Assembly: GCA_025765615.1 (NCBI GenBank)
Contig: JAIVFJ010000069.1
Location: forward strand, 157,501-221,500
Source: Zopfochytrium polystomum
Lineage: Eukaryota; Chytridiomycota; Chytridiomycetes; Chytridiales; Chytridiaceae
Length of the DNA: 64,000 nt
Direction: 5' to 3'
The notes below the pieces were generated by a model. That model ran no database searches and had not been told where the DNA came from. It worked only from the letters and a program-made list of their open reading frames with translations. The translations under genes were made by a program, and so were the position numbers. Numbering within the stretch: position 1 is the first letter of the stretch; each line of letters begins with the position of its first letter. Below, piece after piece: positions 56,923 to 64,000 of the stretch.

Positions 56923-59900
56923 CTACCAGTACGTCACAGCCGGAACAAACGCCCGCGCCCCGTTCTCGTCCGCCACCGCCGCCGCCGCAACCCCCGCCGC
57001 GTGTGCCCGCCGGAGCACCGTGCCCATCGCGTTCGGCATGTGATCCGCCCCCATCGTCGTGCTGATCACAATCTGCCCAAACTCGTCCGCCCGAGCCCAC
57101 TTCGGCTCGTACATCGTCTGCCACCGACCGCCGCCCCCACCCCCGCCGCCGACCAGCGACGGACGCCGGCGGGCGCCGCGTCCACGACGCAGCCCGCCGT
57201 CCGACTGTCCGCCGCCGCCGCCGTCGTCGCCCACCCACACCCGCTTCCGCTTAAAGTAAATCACCCGCCCGGGCACCGACAGCACCTCCTGCTCGAAAGC
57301 GGCCGCCGTGCTCATCCCGCCGCCGCCCCCGACCAGTCCCGACCGCGACCCGAGGCTCGACGGCGTCGACGCGCGGCTGTCCTCGCCGCCGCCGCCAACT
57401 GCGGCCTCCGGGTCCGCCGTGGCCACCGCCGTGCCGCTGCTCCCGCTCCCGCCAGTCCACCACCGCCACCACCGCCGCCCGTACCCGCGCCCGCCGCCAT
57501 CCCACCCGTCCTCGTCCTCTTCGTCCTCCTCCGTGTCGCTGCTCCTCGCCGCCGCACCGCGGCGCTCCGCCCTACCCGCGCCAGCGTCGGCGGCAGCGTC
57601 GGCGGCAGCGTCGGCGGCAGCGGGACCGGCGCTTCCGCCTCCGCCGCCGCCGCCGCCGAGGTCCGCGTCGCGAAAGCCGACGGATCGGATGCCGAGACAC
57701 TCCGCGACGACAAAGCTGCCGAGCACGTCGACTTTCCGGCGCTGGCAGGTCCGGACGGCCTGCACGACCTGCCGCTTGAGCACCTCGAGGCTGCGGCGCG
57801 ACAGCCGCGGCACAATGTCGTCGCCGAGCACCACCGACGTGACGAAGCGCTCCAGGAACGGGTTGGCCGCGGTTGTCGCGATCGAGCCGGGCGGGGAGAA
57901 CGCAAAGCATGTCGCCGCCAGCGGCGGGGTGGGTTGCGTGCGGAGGAGGAGCGCGAGGAGCGACGCGACGCCCTGGCATGAGTGGTTTGGGTTGGGGTAT
58001 TGTTACTCTTTTTTAAATATTTTTTGTGGAACTTCCAAAAAAAAAAAAAGGAAAAAAAAAAAAAACTCAACTGCTCCGAGAGAGTGGCCGCAGACGACCA
58101 GCTTGTAGTTTGGATGCGTCGCGTTCGGCCCGACCAGCAAGTCGACCAGAATCGGCAAAATGTCGTCGCGGATGTTGGACGCCGTTTTCAGCATCCCGCT
58201 GTGCGTCGCCATTGGGATGAACCGGCCTGGAGATTCGACGCTGGGTACGTCGACCGTCACGAGATCGCAGTTCAAGTCCACCAACACTGGAAAGTACAAA
58301 CGTTTCGAAAGATATGTGAGAAGGAGCGAAAAAACCATAATGGATCGCGTCAGCCAATTGCTCTGTAACTATGTAGAAACGAAAAAAAAAAAAAAAACAA
58401 AAAACCGCGAGGTTACCGTCTGCGGTTGACATTGTCCCACGGATGGCGACCACGACGCTTTGCTCCTTGTGGTCCAGGGCGACAAAGTACGGCGACCGAA
58501 ACAGCCCGTTCTCGATGGAAAGAGCGATGACGTCCGGGTGCATGTGGCGAGGACGGCGCTCGGGTATACAGCAAAACGGCCATCCAGGGTGCCCAATGTG
58601 GGTTCGGACAGTGTCCGTCACCGAAATGGTGGGCGGCGGTCGGCAGCACCGGCAGAGGAACGACGCGTCCGTGCAGCAAAGGTGGCGAAGGCCATCGGTG
58701 AAGTTGGAGAGCATGTGCAGCGGGAGGCCTGAAGGGGTTGAGGGGGGCAGCGGCAGGATTCCCGATTCCCCAGAGCCGATAGATTTATTTGTTAGTTGTG
58801 CAAGGGTGGTCGGGCACGCTCCCAGCGAACATTCAACTGGGCGACACACTACCGTAAATGGCTTCCGCGTATTCAATGTAGATGGACGCCTCGCGAAGCT
58901 CCTCGGCCGTAACGGGAGCAGCCGCGGGAGGGTAGGTGGCGCGAGAGCTCTGCTGGTGCGAACCGCTGCTCATGTTCGCCATGGGAATGCTGTGGTTCTC
59001 TGGCGTGATCGACGGTCCCCCAACGGAGCGGGGCGTGTCGGATCGATCCAGCGGGTCCGTCCTTGAGACGCTGTCGATCTTGCGCTGGATGTACTGCTTC
59101 CGCCGAACAAAGATGAGACCGACGAGCACCTGTATGAACAAAACCAACCAAATAGGATAACGCCGGGCGCCTTTCAGTTCGCGTTATTTTTAAGCAAGGG
59201 GTGCCCATTTCGATCTCACGTCGCTGACGACAACGTCGCTGTCGTGGAAAAAGTCCGCCAGCAGCCTCGACACGTCGACAAAGACGTCGCGGGTAGAGTT
59301 GGCGCCGCGCGCGCCCGCCGCGCTCCCTGCGCCGCCGGCACCGCGGGAGCCGATCGCGCGGGCGGCCGATCCCCCGCCTTCGGTGGTGGAGGCGGCACCG
59401 GCAGCGCGCCAGTGGCCAAAGCACAGCCACCGCAGCCGGCGAAGCCACAGGTCAGACCTGTCGACGACGCGGCGGAGCGAGAACGAACTGGCGTACAGGT
59501 ACAGCGCCAGCACTAGCCACACGCAGGCCGTGATCACGCCGATCGACACCGAGATGCGGGTCAGCACGGCCGCGGCGGGCGACCCGGGGCACGTCAGCGG
59601 CGCCGCGGGATCCAGGAGCAGCTTGAGCCCGACGAGCTGCGTCGCCAGGTCGCTGAACGTCAGGACGCCGTTGAGAGGGAGCCAGATCCGTAGTGACCGC
59701 CGCGGCCGGTCGTCGGCAACCTGTTTTTTTTTGGTTGTAGTAGTTGTATGTGGGAGGGGGAGGGTTACGAGGCCCGATCCGAGTACTACGGGAGCCAACG
59801 GTGTGGGGAGCGCCACTCTGGACAGCATCACAGACCGTTCCCTGCAGGGCAGTCCACGCGATGACGAGGTCGACCGCGACCAGCGAGGCGGCGACGGCGG

Positions 59901-60126
59901 TGGCGAGGGCGAGGTAAGCGTGGAGCCAATCGGCGGGCTCGCAGCGGCCGCCGCGGGTGTTGTTGTTGTTGCTGTTGTCGTTGCTTGTTGGCAGGGCAAA
60001 GAAGAAGAGGTTGACTAGGAGCGTGAGCAGGTACGCGGCGTGGACGGCCGCGCCAAAGAGGGCGGGGACCAGCAGATCGTCCGACGCTATGTGCAGCTGG
60101 CGCCCAAACGCCTGCATGCCGGGCAT
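56923..60126 (-). CDS. sn1-specific diacylglycerol lipase (DAGL-like, lipase class 3)
   Basis: Exons 59836-60126, 59220-59720, 58853-59129, 58417-58728, 58072-58286 and 56923-57972 give about 881 residues. It would cut the sn-1 chain of diacylglycerol at the inner leaflet to make 2-monoacylglycerol. Four N-terminal membrane helices lie in exons 1-2, for example VHAAYLLTLLVNLFFFALP and ISVSIGVITACVWLVLALYL. The lipase core has YFVALDHKEQSVVVAIRGT, HSGMLKTASNIRDDILPIL, then LVVCGHSLGAGVASLLALLL with the Ser nucleophile, CFAFSPPGS, SVVLGDDIVPRLS with the catalytic Asp and, far later, QIVISTTMGADHMPNAM with the catalytic His. A Gly/Asp/Glu-rich loop of about 130 residues separates Asp from the VPGRVIYFKRKRVW segment, like the regulatory insert of animal DAGLs. 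All junctions are in phase. Confidence 0.88.
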
Positions 60127-61046
60127 TGTATGCTGCCGGGCGGGTGTGTGGGTGCACGTGTGTGTGTGTGTGTGTGCGTGTTTGTGTGTTGTGAGTGTGG
60201 AGGCACCCCAAACTGATTTAATTATTGAGTCCCTTTTGAAAGTGGGGCCAGGCAGCAATCTTGCCAAGAACTGACTGCTTGGCACACCTTCAAGGGTGAG
60301 AGGTGGGGCTGGAAGCAAGGAAGGGCGTTCAAAACGAGTGAGCCTACCGCGCACAATCGGCCCCCCTGCCCGCGTGTATGGTGTGGGTACCATACAGGAA
60401 GAACCGTAGTGGAGTCGACACGAAAGACGCTGCCTTACAGGCGCAAGAGAGTTCGGAAGCCAGCCTGACAACAGAAAGTCTAGGCTTTACTATTTACACG
60501 TTCGGGTCGGCTGTTGATATCGCTCATTCGAAACCTAAAAAGTCGGACAGCTTTGTTCTCGAAGAAACCCAGCTTCTGTCGTGCTCCGCACGAGTCGCAA
60601 TCTCGCATTTCGCATCAACCCTGCCGATGATCGTCGTCTTCTCTCTCTTGATAGACAGTAGACCGTGGACCCCCACAGGCTTCGAATCGCTCAACCTCTC
60701 CAACATCGTTCGTTGTCCTCCCTCCGCTCCCTGCTCCTCTCCACATAACAAATAATGACAAGCGGCGACCCTCCTGATTGGGCTTCCTTCGGCCGGAAAA
60801 AAGCTCGCTGATAAATAATCGCAAAACACCGAAATGTGTGTGTGAGCGCGGTGTCTACGTCTCTCCTCTCTCTCTCTCTCCCTCACACACACACACACAC
60901 TCTCTCTCTCTCTTTCTCTTTTTGTCGTCTCTCTCTCTCTCTTCTCCATTTTTGCGTTCTTTTTTTTCTTTTGGCGAGGCGCCCCCGAAAGAGGAAATGG
61001 AGGAGGAACCAACCAAAGCCTCTCGTCGCGAAAAAAGAGAGAGCAC

Positions 61047-61107
<61 letters not shown>

Positions 61108-61130
61108 TGAGAGAGAGAGAGAGAGAGAGA

Positions 61131-61180
<50 letters not shown>

Positions 61181-61314
61181 AAAGAGAGAGTCATTTGCGT
61201 GTGGCGCCCCAAAAATCATGTTTACCTTGCATGTTTCACTTAGCCAACACACACACACCCACGCACATCTCTCTCTCTCCTCTCTCTCTTCTCTCACTCT
61301 CGTTCTCTTCCTCT

Positions 61315-61385
<71 letters not shown>

Positions 61386-61534
61386 TTCTCACTCCTCTCT
61401 CTCTCCATCCACTTCTTTCTCAACACCCTCGTCTCAGCCTCTTAGGGCCATAACGTATAACGTGAAACCGAGACTGCGACAGAGCGAAAGAGAGAGAGAC
61501 AGAGAGAGACAGAGCCTCGAGACTCAACTCCCTG

Positions 61535-61572
<38 letters not shown>

Positions 61573-61620
61573 TCGCTCTCTCTCTCGGCTATCTCTTCTC
61601 TCAGCCCTTGTTTAATTTGC
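60127..61620. other. Divergent spacer filled with GA/CT and CA repeats
   Basis: After a normal-complexity part (60127-60830) come CT, CA and GA tracts: GA repeat about 61033-61181, CA repeat about 61316-61347, and CT repeats to about 61590. TCTCTCAG at 61595-61602 could be a splice acceptor for the next gene. No gene was seen. Confidence 0.65.
61033..61181. repeat. (GA)n microsatellite, about 150 bp
   Basis: A nearly continuous GA repeat with a few GAGT interruptions. Confidence 0.95.
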
Positions 61621-64000
61621 ATGGCATCAACTTCCCCGGCGCTTTTACCCTCATTGCCGTTGTCGCCTTCATTAGACTCCATAGACTCGTTGCCGTCAGG
61701 AATAGAATCCCCCTCTAGAGCCAGCGATACAGGCCTACTACGCTCTGGAACCTCTACCTCCCCCGCCAGCAGCAGCAGCAGCAACGGCAGCATAAACATC
61801 AATAGCAACGGCAACGGCGCCATGTCGTCCTCTGCGTCCAGTGCGCTGACAGAGACTGCTTTGCCTGCTTTGTCCTCCTCGTCGTCCCCGGCCGAGGGGC
61901 AAAGCCCCGCAGCAGCGGCTGGCAGCAGTTCCGTCAGCACGGATTCCGCTCTCAGCAGCAGCACCAGGAGCTCGGCGCCAATCGCCTCCACAGTGAGTTC
62001 CAGTCTGTTGAGCGGGGCTGTCTCTGCCACGGACCGCGCCATAGTCTCCTCCCCCCAACCCTCTGACACTCTTACCACTCAGCAACAACAGCAACAACAA
62101 CAACAACAACAACAACAACAAGCGCTCACGACGACACGGCAGCAACAGCAGCAACAAACTCAGCAGCAGCAGCAGCAAACAGCAAGCCCGCCACAGTCAA
62201 GCACCGCGGTGGAGCAGACCGCGCCCACGGAGCAGCAGCAGCAGCAGCAGCAGTCTTCGCAGTTGGACGCTCCGCCCGCCACGTCAAGCGCCCCAGTTTC
62301 GAACACGGTCGGGAGCGACACAGGCTTTGTTGCGGCAGCCTCCACCTCCTCGCCCGCCACGGCCGCCGCTGCGCTTTCCAGCGCCGCCAAGCCCACCTTC
62401 GCATCGACGGCGACGGGAGCAACCGCCGCCGCCTCCACCGCGCCCCGCGCCTCGTCCCTCTTTCCCACGAGCAGTTCCAGCAGCACCGCCGCAGCGACGC
62501 CGCCCCAGGCGCCGTCCTCGGCCGCAGACTCGGGGTCGTCGGGCATCGGCGCAAACACCCCCGCCGTGGTCTCGGCCGTCGTTGTCGCCCTCGCCGTGGT
62601 CGTCGGCGTGGTCGTATGGATCTACCGCCGTCGCAGGCAGCAGACCGTGCGTAAGAGCGGCGGCGGCGGCGGCGGAAGCATGGGCGAGCACCTGATCGAA
62701 GAAAACAGGTGGGCCGGCAGCGCCGCCGCGCCGGGCGCCGGCCTCGCCGCCACATCGCCGACCTCGCCCACCGGCGGCGGCGGCGGCGGTCCGGGACTCC
62801 CCTTCCCCATCCTCACAACGGGCGGCGGTGGCTCGGGCTCGGGGAAGCCGCAGTCCCGCGCTGGGGCGGCTGGCCGCGACTCGATCGCGTCGGTGAAAAG
62901 CGACCGCACCATCACGCCGTCGACCCCCTCCGCGTTCCGCTCGGGCTCACGGCCGACCAGCTCCGCGAGCTCCGCCACGCCGCCGCCGTCCCGCTCGCGC
63001 TCCTCGCTGAGCAGAACGTCGCCCGGCAGCGGCCTCGGCCAGTACAGCTTCAGCCGCGCCATCTTTGCCGCGCTCGGCATGGACACGGCCGCGCACGACC
63101 GCATGCCCGCCATGGCGTCGGCACGCGTCGCCGCAGCCGCGACCGCGAGTAAAACGGCCGCGGCGGCAGCCGCGGCAGCAGCTGCAGACAGTGCGGGCGT
63201 CTTCCGCGAAGGAACGGGCGCGGCGACGGCGCCGTCGCCGCGCCCGTTCGACCCGTCCGCCGCCGCCGAGGCCGCCATCGTCGACGCCTACGCCTCGCCA
63301 CCGTCCTTCGCGTTCCCCAGCGTCGCACCCGCCGCAGCCGCCGCAGCGTCCTCCGCATCCACAAAACCACCACCATCATCATCCGCATCCGCCCGCGCGT
63401 CGCTGCTGCTGTCCCCCCTCGCCGCCGCCGCGTCCGCCTCCGCCGCGCACCACCACCACCACCACCGCGCCTCGGTCTCGCCCTCCCTCCTCTCTGCGGC
63501 AGCCGCCGTCGACACCGACGGCGGCGACCCCTTCGCCGACGGCGGCCCCGCGACGTCGACGAACCCGTTCGCCCCCGCCACGCTGCACGCCGTGGGCGGC
63601 ACGCCGACGCCGACGCCCACGCGCGTCGCGCCGTATCAACCGCAGCAGTACTACAACCCGCACATGCAGCAGCAGTACCAGTACCAACAGCAGTACTACC
63701 ACCAACAGTACCAGCAACAGTACCAGCAACAGTACTCCGCATTCGGCGTGCCCCCTCCCCTGGTGCAGCAGCACCACCACCCGTGGGCGCGCGGGGCCCT
63801 CGACGAGAGCGAAACAAACAGCGCCGGCGGCAACCCGTTCCGCGCGATGCTCGGGCCGGCGCCGCCGGCGCCCGCGGCGGCCGCGTCGGCGCTGTGGCGA
63901 GCTAGCGTCGCGACGGTGTCGTCGTCGGTGGGCGGCGGTTCGGGTGCGGGTGGTGGTGGTGGTGGTGGTGGTGGTGGGCGGACGGCGGCGGCGGGGGAGG
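61621..64000 (+). CDS. Mucin-like single-pass membrane protein, runs off window end
   Basis: An open frame from ATG 61621 has no stop before the window ends, so at least 793 codons are present and the 3' end is missing. Residues 1-310 are rich in Ser, Thr, Ala and Gln with a polyglutamine block (about 155-200) and look like a glycosylated ectodomain. One clear membrane helix follows (VVSAVVVALAVVVGVVVWIY), with RRRR directly after it to mark the cytoplasmic side. The cytoplasmic part is Ala/Ser/Pro-rich with NPFAP and NPFRA pieces and a Tyr/Gln/His-rich segment (QQYQQQYQQQY). No signal peptide is seen at the N-terminus; an upstream exon ending at the possible acceptor near 61602 may supply it. 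The layout resembles fungal wall-stress sensors of the Wsc/Mid type, without their Cys-rich head. The role is not known. Confidence 0.65.
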   Translation, partial: MASTSPALLPSLPLSPSLDSIDSLPSGIESPSRASDTGLLRSGTSTSPASSSSSNGSININSNGNGAMSSSASSALTETALPALSSSSSPAEGQSPAAAAGSSSVSTDSALSSSTRSSAPIASTVSSSLLSGAVSATDRAIVSSPQPSDTLTTQQQQQQQQQQQQQQALTTTRQQQQQQTQQQQQQTASPPQSSTAVEQTAPTEQQQQQQQSSQLDAPPATSSAPVSNTVGSDTGFVAAASTSSPATAAAALSSAAKPTFASTATGATAAASTAPRASSLFPTSSSSSTAAATPPQAPSSAADSGSSGIGANTPAVVSAVVVALAVVVGVVVWIYRRRRQQTVRKSGGGGGGSMGEHLIEENRWAGSAAAPGAGLAATSPTSPTGGGGGGPGLPFPILTTGGGGSGSGKPQSRAGAAGRDSIASVKSDRTITPSTPSAFRSGSRPTSSASSATPPPSRSRSSLSRTSPGSGLGQYSFSRAIFAALGMDTAAHDRMPAMASARVAAAATASKTAAAAAAAAAADSAGVFREGTGAATAPSPRPFDPSAAAEAAIVDAYASPPSFAFPSVAPAAAAAASSASTKPPPSSSASARASLLLSPLAAAASASAAHHHHHHRASVSPSLLSAAAAVDTDGGDPFADGGPATSTNPFAPATLHAVGGTPTPTPTRVAPYQPQQYYNPHMQQQYQYQQQYYHQQYQQQYQQQYSAFGVPPPLVQQHHHPWARGALDESETNSAGGNPFRAMLGPAPPAPAAAASALWRASVATVSSSVGGGSGAGGGGGGGGGGRTAAAGE

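Overview
This window reads as nuclear DNA of an early-diverging, flagellated (zoosporic, chytrid-like) fungus. That is an inference from gene content. There is an ARL6/BBS3 GTPase of the ciliary BBSome pathway, an ADCY10-type soluble adenylyl cyclase and a four-TM sn1-specific diacylglycerol lipase, next to fungal-type genes such as an AA5 copper-radical oxidase, a GPI-type surface protein and a COQ10. Genes are GC-rich and carry many short GT-AG introns. Introns and intergenic DNA are full of microsatellites and homopolymers. I rebuilt exons by hand from reading frame, splice sites and conserved motifs, so exon edges are predictions.

Layout. 0.4-1.6 kb: GT47 exostosin-like enzyme (+). 1.9-10.4 kb: four minus-strand genes (BAR protein, ARL6, coiled-coil protein, START-domain membrane protein), with a degraded stretch at 7 kb that resembles the C-terminus of OrfB/TnpB/Fanzor proteins. 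10.8-22.6 kb: plus-strand genes for a Ser-rich surface protein, a membrane-anchored glyoxal/galactose-oxidase-like protein with an inserted ricin-B-like lectin region, a mitochondrial carrier and a C-x-H...C-x-x-C repeat protein. 23.1-26.6 kb: CDC7 kinase (-). 27.5-46.7 kb: a disordered protein with repeated QT motifs (+), a cytochrome b561 (+), a GNAT acetyltransferase (-), a disordered protein ending in a W2/eIF2B-epsilon-like domain (+), a reeler-like secreted protein (+) and the soluble adenylyl cyclase (+).

46.8-52.0 kb is an AT-richer island without host genes. It holds a broken Tc1-type transposon (minus-strand transposase) split by a 2.14-kb insertion with TG...CA ends and a 4-bp target duplication. 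52.1-64 kb: COQ10 (-), a WD40 protein (+), a diacylglycerol lipase (-) and a mucin-like single-pass membrane protein with a polyglutamine tract (+) that runs off the end of the window.

Functional themes: signalling and lipids (adenylyl cyclase, DAG lipase, START and BAR proteins), cilium trafficking (ARL6), replication control (CDC7), mitochondrial function (carrier, COQ10) and cell surface (three secreted or anchored S/T-rich proteins). Several genes need a one-base frame correction in otherwise well-conserved coding sequence, sometimes at G runs. This suggests assembly indels, though real lesions cannot be excluded from the sequence alone.
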